Source: Actinobacteria bacterium OV450
GTDB lineage: Bacteria; Actinomycetota; Actinomycetes; Streptomycetales; Streptomycetaceae
Length of the DNA stretch: 64,000 nucleotides
Direction: 5' to 3'
NCBI GenBank assembly: GCA_001298555.1
Contig: LJCW01000390.1
Coordinates: 62,001 to 126,000, forward strand
The translations under genes and the position numbers were made by a program. The notes under the pieces are model-generated. The model worked only from the letters and a program-made list of their open reading frames with translations. It was not told the DNA's origin and did no database searches. This document shows positions 40,324 to 49,354 of this stretch, one piece after another (the stretch's first letter is position 1; the number at the start of each line of letters is the position of its first letter).

Positions 40324-42951
40324 TCAGGACGGGTCGCCGTACAGGAGTCCGCGTCCGTTGGTGCCGACGTACACGCGGCCGAAGGCGTCGGGGTCGCCGG
40401 TGATGACGGCCGTGCCGGCGATGCCGCCCCACTGGTGGGCGTCGTCGTTGACGCGGAGCCAGGTGGCGCCCTTGTCGGTGGAGCGGAAGACTCCGGTGAC
40501 GTCCTTGACGGTGCCGATCAGGTACAGGGCCTGGTAGGCGGCGCCCGGTGCGGCCTTGCCGAAGCCGAGGGCCGAGGCGGACTTCACCGGGGCGAGCCCG
40601 GTGAAGGTGCGGCCGGCGTCAGTGGAATGCAGGAGTCCCTGGCCGCCGCCGGCGATCCACAGGTCCCCCGGGACCCCGGGAACGGCCTTGAGCCGGCCGC
40701 CCGCGGGCAGGTTGGAGGCCCGGGCGCTGAAGGTCGCCCCGCCGTCGGTGCTGGCGTAGAGCGTGCCGCCGGCCAGGGAGTAGAACGTCCCGGCCGAGGA
40801 GCGGTCGGCGACGACGACGGCGTCGGTGCCCAGGCCGCTGACCTTCGACCAGCTCGCTCCCCTGTCGGTCGAGCGGTACGGGGCCTGGCCGGCCTGCGTC
40901 CAGATGATGGCCGAGCCGTCGGCGGACAGCGCTACCCGGCCGCTGTCGGCGCCGGCCACCGGTTCTGACGCGAAGCCGTTCCAGCTGCGGCCGCCGTCGG
41001 TGGAGTAGGCGCCGTCCTGTGCACCGCCACGGCCGACGCGGACCATCATCGAGGGGTTGGACTGCGCGAAGTCGATGGATGTGCTGTTGGTCATCATCGG
41101 GTTCTGCAGTCGCCCGGCGGGCACCTCGGTCAGGGAGTCGTGGCGGAATCCGCCCTGGTCGCCCATGGCCGTGACGACGTGGGCGCCGCCGGGCGGGGCG
41201 ATCGCGTCCAGCAGTGATGTCTCCTCCAGCCCGCGGGCCCCCACGCTCCAGTGGCTGGTGCCTCCGTTGTCGGAGGCGTTGGCGTCCTTGCTGCGCATGA
41301 TGCCGCTGCCGGTGCCGTACAGCACGTGCCCGGAGTCGAAGGGATCGATGGCCAGGGCGGTCATCCAGTGCCCGGTCCCGGTACCCACGTACGGAGCGGC
41401 GGAGGCGTCCCGCACCGACTTTTCGGCCAGGGCCTTCCATGTCGTGCCGCCGTCGGTGGTCCGGTAGATCTCGTCCTGCGGCCACCAGCGGTCGAGGGTG
41501 GTGACCATCACCGTGGAGGGCTTGCGCGGGTCGACGGCCAGACCGGAGAACCCGTAGCCGCCCTGGGACGGGGAGATGTTCTTCCATGCCCCGCCGGCAG
41601 GCGTGTGCTTCCACACCGAACCCGCCGTCACGCCGTTGGGGCCGAGTGCGTTGGTGTACGTCAGGTACAGCGAGCCGTCACCGGAGACCACGCCGTGCTG
41701 GGGCAGCTGACCGGTGGGCTGCCCGGGGACGGCCTGCCAGGTGCTGCCGCCGTCGGTGGAGCGGTAGAGGGAGGTGGACCTGTCGGCGACGCCGACGTAG
41801 ACCGTCTTGCTGCCGGCCGGGCCGTACGTCACGAAGGAGATGCCCGCGCCGCTGCCGGCCCCGTCCTTGACGGGGAACGAGGAGACCTGGCTCCACGTCG
41901 CGCCGTGGTCGGTGCTGCGCCACAGGCCGTTCTTGCGTGTGCCCAGCAGCAGCGTGCCGTTGTCCGCGGGGTTGATCGCCAGCCGCTCGCCCGCCCCGCG
42001 GCCGTCCTCGTTGCCGCCCAGCTTGAACGGCAGGTCGGTGCGCTGGAACGTGCGGCCACGGTCGTTGGAGCGCAGGATCGCGCCGTTGCCGGCCCAGTTG
42101 TTGGTGTAGGTGCCCGTGGCGAGGTAGAGCCTGTCCGGGTCGACGGGGTCGGTGGCCAGTGCGTCGATGCCCAGCAGGTTCCAGTCCTTCTCACCGAGCC
42201 AGTCGGTCAGCGGAACCCACTGCTCGGCCCCGGTGTCCCAGCGGTAGGCGCCGCCCATGTCGGTACGCGCGTACAGCAGGCCGCTCTCCCGCTGGTTGAA
42301 CACCAGCCCGGTGACGTAACCGCCGCCCACCACCTGGGCGTTCCGCCACGTGTACGGTCCGGATCCGGACGCCTGGGTCTCGGCCGTCCTCACCAGTTTC
42401 CACTGCTGGTTGGTGCCACCGTGGCCGCGATACTGGATGACCGCCGCTCCGTCGGCCGTGGAGCCACCGGAGACGTCCAGGACCTGGCCGCTCCTGCGGG
42501 AGGTGAGGACGACGGCGTCGGAACCGCTCACGTCGTCGATCCGCCATTGCTGGGAGGTGGAGGAGCTGTCGGTCTGCTGCTCGGCGGCGGCCGCCTGAGC
42601 CGTCGCGTCGCCCGCCACGCCCAGCACTTTGCCGCTGTTGCGGTTCACCAGCTCGTAATAGCCGTCCCCGGTGGGTCTCAGCCTCCACTGCTGGTTGGCG
42701 GTGTTCTGGTCGGTCCACTGCTGGATGCGGGTGCCGTCGGCGGTGGAGAAGGCGTTGACGTCCAGCGCCTTGCCGCTGCGCACGGAAACCAACCGGTAGT
42801 ACGCGTCGCCGTCGACCGTCGCGGCCCGCGAGTTCTCCTGTACGAACAGGAGGTACGGCACGAGGACGGCGGGCACACCGAGCAGCAGACCGGTCGCGGT
42901 CCAGCGACGGCGGTGACGCCCGCGGTGCCCGCCCTGCGTGGGGTTCTTCAT
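40324..42951 (-). CDS. Secreted GH74 xyloglucanase-type enzyme with ricin-type lectin domain
   Basis: The 875-residue protein has a basic N-terminus and a signal helix (TGLLLGVPAVLVPYLLF). Residues about 48-190 are ricin-type lectin repeats with Q-x-W motifs (GKALDVNAFSTADGTRIQQW, TNQQW). The rest is a two-part beta-propeller of GH74 type: GLLYARTDMGGAYRWD carries a likely catalytic aspartate, and many STDGG/STDRG (BNR) repeats follow. GH74 enzymes cut the beta-1,4-glucan backbone of xyloglucan. An N-terminal lectin on GH74 is less usual than a C-terminal CBM2. The gene is divergent from the ECF-AbfB sigma gene. Confidence 0.88.
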   Translation of the reverse strand: MKNPTQGGHRGRHRRRWTATGLLLGVPAVLVPYLLFVQENSRAATVDGDAYYRLVSVRSGKALDVNAFSTADGTRIQQWTDQNTANQQWRLRPTGDGYYELVNRNSGKVLGVAGDATAQAAAAEQQTDSSSTSQQWRIDDVSGSDAVVLTSRRSGQVLDVSGGSTADGAAVIQYRGHGGTNQQWKLVRTAETQASGSGPYTWRNAQVVGGGYVTGLVFNQRESGLLYARTDMGGAYRWDTGAEQWVPLTDWLGEKDWNLLGIDALATDPVDPDRLYLATGTYTNNWAGNGAILRSNDRGRTFQRTDLPFKLGGNEDGRGAGERLAINPADNGTLLLGTRKNGLWRSTDHGATWSQVSSFPVKDGAGSGAGISFVTYGPAGSKTVYVGVADRSTSLYRSTDGGSTWQAVPGQPTGQLPQHGVVSGDGSLYLTYTNALGPNGVTAGSVWKHTPAGGAWKNISPSQGGYGFSGLAVDPRKPSTVMVTTLDRWWPQDEIYRTTDGGTTWKALAEKSVRDASAAPYVGTGTGHWMTALAIDPFDSGHVLYGTGSGIMRSKDANASDNGGTSHWSVGARGLEETSLLDAIAPPGGAHVVTAMGDQGGFRHDSLTEVPAGRLQNPMMTNSTSIDFAQSNPSMMVRVGRGGAQDGAYSTDGGRSWNGFASEPVAGADSGRVALSADGSAIIWTQAGQAPYRSTDRGASWSKVSGLGTDAVVVADRSSAGTFYSLAGGTLYASTDGGATFSARASNLPAGGRLKAVPGVPGDLWIAGGGQGLLHSTDAGRTFTGLAPVKSASALGFGKAAPGAAYQALYLIGTVKDVTGVFRSTDKGATWLRVNDDAHQWGGIAGTAVITGDPDAFGRVYVGTNGRGLLYGDPS

Positions 42952-43245
42952 GGGGGGTGTTCTCCTTGCATGCCATCAGAGGAAAGGTGGATCCGGCTAC
43001 CGGACGACCGGGTCCGACTCCTTGTGGTCACAGGCCCGCCAAAGGGGTGCCTTGAGCCGGCAGCTTTTTCGGGTCACCTCGAAGTGCGGGTGGGAACTGA
43101 CGGGTTGCGGGGTCGGACGCCCGGTGCCGCAGCTGGAACCACAGACGTCAACCCCTGGCCAAAGCACCGGCTTTGCCCGCATACCCTTGCCGACGTCAAG
43201 GTGTTGCGCCGTACGCGGCGGATCGCCCCCCTGAGGGGGGCGGGA

Positions 43246-44808
43246 ATGGGTCTCATGGATACGGATCACACGGGGCTGGTCGTCGCGGCCCAGGCCGGTG
43301 ACGATCAGGCGCGCGAGGAACTGATCCGCGCGTACCTGCCGTTGCTCTACAACATCGTCCGGCGAGCGCTGAGCGGGCATGCCGACGTCGACGACGTCGT
43401 CCAGGAAACCCTGCTGCGCGTGGTGCGCGACCTGCCCGCCCTGCGGGCCCCGGAGAGCTTCCGGTCCTGGCTGGTGTCGATCACGCTCCGGCAGATCAAC
43501 ACGCACTGGCAGCGACGACGCGCCCTGGCGGACCGGACCGCGGTCATCGACGAGGCACTCCAGATGTCGGACGGCGGCGCGGAACTCGAGGACATGACGA
43601 TCCTGCGTCTGCATGCGTCGGACGAGCGCCGTCAGGTCGTCGAAGCCGGCCGGTGGCTCGACGCGGACCATCGGGTGCTGCTGTCGTTGTGGTGGCAGGA
43701 GTGCGCCGGACTGCTGAGCCGGGACGACATCGCCGCCGCGACGGGCCTCACCGCCGCTCACGTCGGAGTACGCCTGCAACGGATGCGTGAGCAGCTGGAC
43801 CTCAGCCGGACCGTCGTCGCCGCGCTGGAGGCCCGCCCGCGCTGTCCGCGGTTGGACGAGACCGTCGTCGGCTGGGACGGTCTTCGTACATCGGTGTGGC
43901 GCAAGCGGATCGCGCGGCACACCCGCGACTGCCAGGTCTGCACGGCGACGACGACCCGACGGGTCCCTGCTGAACTGCTGCTCCTCAGCCTCGCGCCGCT
44001 GGCGGTCCCGGCCGGACTCCTCGCCGCGCTGGCGGCCAAGGGTCTGCTGTCAGGTACGGCCGCGAGCGCCGTCGGGCTGGCCGCGGCACCCGTCGCCGTC
44101 GGCACGGCGACGGGTGGAGGCGCGGGTGGAGGCGCTCTGCACAGCTCGCTGATCGCCAAACTGCCTGCACTGACCGCTCATCAGCTGGTGGGGCTCGCCA
44201 CCGGCGCGGTGCTCATCGCCGGGGCCGCCACCTACGCGACATGGCCCGAGCCGGCGCACCGGGCGCCCGGCGTCATCGCCGCTCCCACGGGCGGCAACCC
44301 CACGGCGATCCCGCCGAGCGCCACCACGTCGGCCGAACCGTCCCCGGTGAATCCGTCGGCCGGGGCGGCCGCTGTTCCGCTGGGCGCACAGACACTGGAG
44401 TCTGTGGACGAACCCGCCCTGTACCTCGCGTACGCCGGCGACTTCGCGACGCTCGGCCGGGTCTCGGCGTCCAGCAGCACGCAGACACGGCAGCGGGTCA
44501 CGTTCACCGTCCTCCGGGGGCTGGCCGACGCACGGTGCGTCACCTTCCGATCCGCCGACGGACGCTATCTGCGCCACCGTGAACTGCGGCTCCGCCTGAG
44601 CACCGACGACGGCAGCGAACTGTTCCGTGAAGACGCCACCTTCTGCCCGAGCGCCGGGTCGGTCACCGGGTCCGTGTCCCTCCACGCGCACAACTATCCC
44701 GGATCGGTCATCCGCCACCGCGACGGCGGGATCTGGCTCGACGGCTCCGACGGCACCCGGGCCTTCGCCGACCAGGCTTCCTTCATCGTGCGCAGGGGCC
44801 TCGGTTGA
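43246..44808 (+). CDS. ECF-type sigma factor fused to zinc anti-sigma motif, membrane segment and AbfB domain
   Basis: The 520-residue protein starts with sigma region 2 (AREELIRAYLPLLYNIVRRA, then ADVDDVVQETLLRVVRDL) and region 4 (RDDIAAATGLTAAHVGVRLQ). At H225-C232 it has HTRDCQVC, the H-x3-C-x2-C zinc motif of ZAS anti-sigma factors. Hydrophobic segments lie at about 244-268 and 310-332, then a Pro/Thr/Ser-rich linker and a C-terminal AbfB (CBM42-like) arabinose-binding domain (about 385-520; VTFRSADGRYLRHRELRLRL). One protein thus seems to hold sigma factor, brake and sugar sensor. If both hydrophobic segments span the membrane, the AbfB domain would face inward, so topology needs checking. 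ECF groups with C-terminal sensor extensions are known. The ATG follows GAGGGGGG. Confidence 0.88.
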   Translation: MGLMDTDHTGLVVAAQAGDDQAREELIRAYLPLLYNIVRRALSGHADVDDVVQETLLRVVRDLPALRAPESFRSWLVSITLRQINTHWQRRRALADRTAVIDEALQMSDGGAELEDMTILRLHASDERRQVVEAGRWLDADHRVLLSLWWQECAGLLSRDDIAAATGLTAAHVGVRLQRMREQLDLSRTVVAALEARPRCPRLDETVVGWDGLRTSVWRKRIARHTRDCQVCTATTTRRVPAELLLLSLAPLAVPAGLLAALAAKGLLSGTAASAVGLAAAPVAVGTATGGGAGGGALHSSLIAKLPALTAHQLVGLATGAVLIAGAATYATWPEPAHRAPGVIAAPTGGNPTAIPPSATTSAEPSPVNPSAGAAAVPLGAQTLESVDEPALYLAYAGDFATLGRVSASSSTQTRQRVTFTVLRGLADARCVTFRSADGRYLRHRELRLRLSTDDGSELFREDATFCPSAGSVTGSVSLHAHNYPGSVIRHRDGGIWLDGSDGTRAFADQASFIVRRGLG

Positions 44809-45272
44809 CAACCCCCTGAGCATCCGGACCGAGTCGGAGTCCGGTCGCCACGACCGCCACGGCGCCACTCCCGGAACCGCATGTGACCAGGGTGGCGTGC
44901 ACTTCCCACAGGGCGGCCGGACCGCGGGGCCCGGCATAACGCTTTCTGCCTGCGAGATGCATCACTGAGAAATCGTCGGGGCGGCGCGACTTTTTTGTTA
45001 CGCGACCACGAGTTCGGGGGCCTCCACTTCGTGGGGTGTCCTTCCCGCCGCTCACCACGTGTGCCGGCGCCGGAGGCTCCCACTCCCCCAGCAATGCATC
45101 TCCTGAAGAAAGCACCTCCCATGACCCCACACACCCACGAACCCCGGGCGACCGGTGCGCTGGAACGGCGCCGCGTCCTGCACCGCAGCCACCCCGCAGC
45201 GGATCCGACCGCACCGGCCGCTGCCCACCCGGTCACAGCGCCCAAGGCGACCCGCGATCCCCGAGGAGAGTC
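44809..45272. other. Leader and promoter region before the GH10-GH62 gene
   Basis: 464 bases follow the sigma gene. No CGAAA-N3-TTTCG or TTAGCGCTAA-type operator is present. GGAACC at 44873-44878, with CGTGC 17 nt further on (44896), is a weak match to an ECF promoter. An AT-rich patch (CTTTTTTGTTA, about 44990-45000) could hold another promoter. The right third holds the small open frame listed at 45121. Confidence 0.4.
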
Positions 45273-45276
45273 ATGA
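45121..45276 (+). CDS. Possible leader peptide overlapping the xylanase start
   Basis: An ATG at 45121 opens a 51-codon frame starting MTPHTHEPRATGALERRR. It ends in a TGA that overlaps the start codon of the GH10-GH62 gene (ATGA). The peptide is basic and has no known motif. Its own ribosome-binding site is poor (GAAGAAAG at long spacing). It may be a leader peptide that couples translation, or a chance frame. Confidence 0.3.
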   Translation: MTPHTHEPRATGALERRRVLHRSHPAADPTAPAAAHPVTAPKATRDPRGES

Positions 45277-47648
45277 AGGGCCTGCACCGGCTCGGACGGA
45301 GCCGCCGCACACTGGCGATAGGACTGTCGTCCGCGGCGCTGCTGGCCGGCGTCGTGACGCTTCTCCCCGACTCCGCCGGAGCGGCGACCCTGGGTACGCA
45401 GGCGACCCCCTCGGGCAGGTACTTCGGCACGGCTGTGGCTGCCGGGAGGCTGGGCGACTCGGCGTACACCGCGATCTCGGACCGTGAGTTCAACATGATC
45501 ACCCCCGAGAACGAGATGAAGTGGGACGCCGTGGAACCGTCCCGCGGCACCTTCGCCTTCGGCCCCGCCGACCAGATCGTCAACCGTGCCGCGGCACACG
45601 GTCAGCGCATGCGCGGCCACACCGCGGTCTGGCACTCGCAGCTCCCCTCTTGGGTCAGCTCCATCGGCGACGCGAACACGCTGCGCGGCGTGATGAACAA
45701 CCACATCACCACCTTGATGACCCACTACAAGGGCAAGGTCTACGCCTGGGACGTGGTCAACGAGGCGTTCGCCGACGGCTCCACCCAGCACCGCAGCTCG
45801 GTGTTCCAGAACGTGCTGGGCAACGGCTTCATCGAGGAGGCGTTCCGCACCGCCCGGGCGGCCGACCCCTCGGCCAAGCTCTGCTACAACGACTACAACA
45901 TCGAGAACTGGTCGGACGCGAAGACCCAGGGCGTCTACAACATGGTCAAGGACTTCAAGTCCCGCGGCGTGCCGATCGACTGCGTCGGGTTCCAGAGCCA
46001 CTTCGGCACCGGCGGGCCGCCGTCCAGCTTCCAGACCACCCTGTCGAACTTCGCCGCCCTGGGTGTCGACGTCCAGATCACCGAGCTGGACATCGCCCAG
46101 GCGTCACCCACCCACTACGCCAACACGGTCAAGGCCTGCCTGTCCGTGGCCCGGTGCACCGGCATCACGGTATGGGGCGTCCGCGACCGCGACTCGTGGC
46201 GCCGCGGCGAGAACCCCCTGCTGTTCGACGACAACGGCAAACCCAAGGCCGCCTACACCGCCGTCGTGAACGCCCTCGCGACCGCCCCCGCCACCGCCGA
46301 CGGGACCGGTACCGGAACGATCAAGGGCGTCGCCTCCGGTCGCTGTATCGACATCGACGGTTCCACCACCGTCAACGGAACCCAGGCGCAGCTGTGGGAC
46401 TGCCACGGACGAACCAACCAGCGCTGGACCTACACCGCCGACAAGCAGCTGATGATCTACGGCAACAAGTGCCTCGGCGCCAGGGCCAACGGCACCGTCA
46501 ACGGCACCGCGGTGGTCATCGAGGACTGCAACGGCGGCGCCGGCCAGCAGTGGAACATCAACACCGACGGCACGATCGCCGGCGTACAGTCCGGGCTGTG
46601 CCTCGACGCCGTCGGCGCGGGCACCGCCAACCGCACCAGGATCCAGCTGTACGCCTGCTGGTCCGGCGGCGGCAACCAGAAGTGGACCGGCCTGTCCGGG
46701 ACGCCGGCCCCGACGACGCCCGCGCCGACGGGCGGCACGTGTGCCCTTCCGTCGACGTACCGGTGGACGTCGACGGGGGCTCTGGCGCAGCCGGCGAACG
46801 GCTGGGCTTCGCTGAAGGACTTCACCACCGTGACGTACAACGGCAAGCACCTGGTCTACGGGTCCAACTTCTCGGGATCGTCGTACGGCTCGATGATGTT
46901 CGGTCCCTTCACGAACTGGTCGGACATGGCGTCGGCCGGCCAGTCCGGCATGAGCCAGACCGCGGTGGCGCCGACGCTGTTCTACTTCGCGCCCAAGAAG
47001 ATCTGGGTGCTGGCGTACCAGTGGGGCCCGTGGCCCTTCATCTACCGCACGTCGAGCGACCCCGCCAACCCCAACGGCTGGTCGGCGCCGCAGCCGCTGT
47101 TCACCGGAAGCATTCCGCGCACCGATTCCCCCACCGGCCCGATCGACCAGACCCTGATCGCCGACGACCAGAACATCCACCTGTTCTTCGCCGGTGACAA
47201 CGGCAAGATCTACCGGGCGAGCATGCCGATCGGGAACTTCCCGGGCAACTTCGGCTCGTCGTACACGACGGTCATGAGCGATACGCCGGACAACCTGTTC
47301 GAGGCGCCGCAGGTCTACAAGGTCAAGGGTCAGAACCAGTACCTCATGATCGTTGAGGCGAGGGGCGCGAACGGGCGCTACTTCCGCTCGTTCACGGCCT
47401 CCAGCCTGAGCGGTCCGTGGGCCCCGCAGGCCGCGACCGAGAGCAACCCCTTCGCGGGCAAGGCCAACAGCGGTGCCACCTGGACCAACGACGTCAGCCA
47501 CGGTGACCTGGTCCGCGACAACCCCGACCAGACCATGACCGTCGACCCCTGCAACCTGCAGTTCCTCTACCAGGGCAAGTCCCCCACCGCCGGCGGCCCC
47601 TACGACCAACTGCCGTACCGGCCGGCCGTCCTCACCCTGCGGCGCTGA
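45273..47648 (+). CDS. Trimodular secreted GH10 xylanase - CBM13 - GH62 arabinofuranosidase
   Basis: The 791-residue protein has a signal peptide (RRTLAIGLSSAALLAGVV, cleaved near SAGAAT). A GH10 endo-1,4-beta-xylanase domain follows (about 40-345; acid/base Glu164 in VVNEAF, nucleophile Glu271 in ITELDI). Residues about 350-478 are a CBM13 xylan-binding trefoil with three CLD-type repeats. After a Pro/Thr linker comes a complete GH62 alpha-L-arabinofuranosidase domain (about 490-791; STYRWTSTGALAQPANGW). It can cut the xylan chain and remove arabinose side groups in one molecule. The first two modules resemble xlnA at 59438 and the third resembles the adjacent convergent GH62 gene. The ATG follows CGAGGAGAG. 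Confidence 0.95.
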   Translation: MKGLHRLGRSRRTLAIGLSSAALLAGVVTLLPDSAGAATLGTQATPSGRYFGTAVAAGRLGDSAYTAISDREFNMITPENEMKWDAVEPSRGTFAFGPADQIVNRAAAHGQRMRGHTAVWHSQLPSWVSSIGDANTLRGVMNNHITTLMTHYKGKVYAWDVVNEAFADGSTQHRSSVFQNVLGNGFIEEAFRTARAADPSAKLCYNDYNIENWSDAKTQGVYNMVKDFKSRGVPIDCVGFQSHFGTGGPPSSFQTTLSNFAALGVDVQITELDIAQASPTHYANTVKACLSVARCTGITVWGVRDRDSWRRGENPLLFDDNGKPKAAYTAVVNALATAPATADGTGTGTIKGVASGRCIDIDGSTTVNGTQAQLWDCHGRTNQRWTYTADKQLMIYGNKCLGARANGTVNGTAVVIEDCNGGAGQQWNINTDGTIAGVQSGLCLDAVGAGTANRTRIQLYACWSGGGNQKWTGLSGTPAPTTPAPTGGTCALPSTYRWTSTGALAQPANGWASLKDFTTVTYNGKHLVYGSNFSGSSYGSMMFGPFTNWSDMASAGQSGMSQTAVAPTLFYFAPKKIWVLAYQWGPWPFIYRTSSDPANPNGWSAPQPLFTGSIPRTDSPTGPIDQTLIADDQNIHLFFAGDNGKIYRASMPIGNFPGNFGSSYTTVMSDTPDNLFEAPQVYKVKGQNQYLMIVEARGANGRYFRSFTASSLSGPWAPQAATESNPFAGKANSGATWTNDVSHGDLVRDNPDQTMTVDPCNLQFLYQGKSPTAGGPYDQLPYRPAVLTLRR

Positions 47649-47680
47649 CCTGCCCACCTCCTGACCGATCCCACCGCCTC

Positions 47681-47723
47681 GAGGAACCCCAGCCGTGCGT
47701 CGGCCGGGGTTCCTCTCCTTTTT
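47681..47723 (+). terminator. Intrinsic terminator with T-tract
   Basis: GAGGAACCCC (47681-47690) and GCC pair with GGC and GGGGTTCCTC (ending at 47715), with one A/C mismatch and a 7-nt loop. TCCTTTTT follows. This is the clearest rho-independent terminator in the window. It ends the GH10-GH62 transcript before the convergent GH62 gene. Confidence 0.92.
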
Positions 47724-47737
47724 GTGGACTTTCGTCG

Positions 47738-49213
47738 TCAGCGCTGCAGTGTCAGCAGACCCGGCCGGTAGGGCAGGAGGCCGTAGTCGGCGCCGTCGGA
47801 GCTGGGGCTGCGTCCTTGGTAGAGCAACTGCAGATGGCAGGGATCGACGGTCATGGTCTGATCCGCGCTGGTGCGGATCAGTTCGCCGTGGCTGATGTCG
47901 TTGGTCCAGGTGGCGCCGCTGTTCGCCTTCCCGGCGAAGGGGTTGCTCTCGGTCGCGGCCTGGGGCGTCCATGAGCCGTTCAGGCTGGTGGCCGTGAACG
48001 AGCGGAAGTAGCGGCCCTGGGAGCCGATCGCTTCGACGATCATGAGGTAGCGGTCCTGGCCCTGGAGCTTGTAGACCTGCGGGGCTTCGAACAGGTTGTT
48101 CGTCGTGTCACTCATGATCACGGTCGAGGTCGTGCCGAAACTGCCGGGGAAGTTCCCGATCGGCATGCTGGCCCGGTAGATCTTGCCGTTGTCCCCGGCG
48201 AAGAACAGGTACATGTTCTCGTTGTCACCGATGAGCGTCTGGTCGATGGGTCCCGTTCCGGAGCCGGCGATGCCTCCGGAGAAGAGCACCTGCGGTGATG
48301 ACCAGCCCTGGGGGTTGGTGGGGTCGCTCGACGTCCGGTAGGAGAAGGCGGTTCCACCCCACTGGTAGGTGAGCACCCAGATGTTCTTCGGGGCGAAGTA
48401 GAAGAGCGTGGGTGCGACGGTGGAAGTCGACATCGTGTTCTGCCCGGCCGAGGCCATGTCCGACCAGTTGGTGAACAGGCCGAAGTTCATCGATCCCCAG
48501 TTCGTCCCCGTGTCGTGCGTCGTCGCGTACACGAGCTGCCTGCCGTTGTAGGGGACGACGGTGAAGTCCTTGAGCGAGACCCACCCCGGCTTGGGCTGCG
48601 CCAGCGCGCCCGTTGACGTCCAGCGGTAGGTCGACGGAAGACTGCACGGGCCGGAGTTGCCGCCGCCGACCTGGACGAGCCGCCACTGCTGGTTGTTGCC
48701 GCCCCAGTCGTCGTACTGGACGACGTTCGCGTTGTCGGCGGTGGAACCGCCCTGGACTTCCAGGGCCTTGTTGCTGTGGCGCGCGACGAACCTCACGTAG
48801 CCGTCCGAGCTGTCGGCCAGCCGCCACTGCTGGTTGGTCCCGTTCACATCGGCCCACTGGACGATCGGGGCACCGTTCGCGGTGGACCCGTTCTGGACGT
48901 CCAGCACCTTGCCGGAGTGGCGGGACTTGATGCGGTAGTAACCACCACCGGAGTCGACGAACTGCCACTGCTGCTGGTTCTGATCATTCCTGGTCCACTG
49001 GGTGATGCGGGCGCCGTCGCCGGTCGCCAGGTTGTAGACGTCCAGGGCCTTGCCGCTGTTGCGGTTGACCAGCACGTACGAGGCTTCGGTGTCGACGGCC
49101 GGCGCCGCGCCGGCGGGCTGGACACTGAGGAAGGTGACCAGCAGCAGCAGCGGCGCGATGACGGCGAGCAGGCGTCGTCTCAGGTGGACCGGGGACGGTT
49201 GGCGATACCACAT
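47738..49213 (-). CDS. Secreted GH62 alpha-L-arabinofuranosidase with N-terminal ricin-type domain
   Basis: The 491-residue protein has a signal peptide (RRRLLAVIAPLLLLVTFLSV, cleaved after PAGAA). Residues about 40-185 are ricin-type lectin repeats (GKALDVYNLATGDGARITQW; NQQW motifs). The GH62 catalytic domain follows from about 190 (STYRWTSTGALAQPKPGW, AGDNGKIYRASMPIGNFPG). GH62 enzymes remove arabinose from arabinoxylan. The N-terminal lectin order is that of S. coelicolor-type RICIN-GH62 enzymes. AAGGAG lies 8 nt before the ATG. A LacI-type palindrome is located about 140 nt upstream. Confidence 0.94.
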   Translation of the reverse strand: MWYRQPSPVHLRRRLLAVIAPLLLLVTFLSVQPAGAAPAVDTEASYVLVNRNSGKALDVYNLATGDGARITQWTRNDQNQQQWQFVDSGGGYYRIKSRHSGKVLDVQNGSTANGAPIVQWADVNGTNQQWRLADSSDGYVRFVARHSNKALEVQGGSTADNANVVQYDDWGGNNQQWRLVQVGGGNSGPCSLPSTYRWTSTGALAQPKPGWVSLKDFTVVPYNGRQLVYATTHDTGTNWGSMNFGLFTNWSDMASAGQNTMSTSTVAPTLFYFAPKNIWVLTYQWGGTAFSYRTSSDPTNPQGWSSPQVLFSGGIAGSGTGPIDQTLIGDNENMYLFFAGDNGKIYRASMPIGNFPGSFGTTSTVIMSDTTNNLFEAPQVYKLQGQDRYLMIVEAIGSQGRYFRSFTATSLNGSWTPQAATESNPFAGKANSGATWTNDISHGELIRTSADQTMTVDPCHLQLLYQGRSPSSDGADYGLLPYRPGLLTLQR

Positions 49214-49354
49214 CAGAAGAGCTCCTTCGGGGAGGGTGGGGATGAGGTGACCCCGCCGGGCCGCGGAACGGCTGCGGCCAGGGGGCCGTCACGCCGGCGG
49301 ATCCAGCGGGCGTCCAGCAGTTCACGTTTCATGCGGTGGGCCGCGGGCCGGCGA

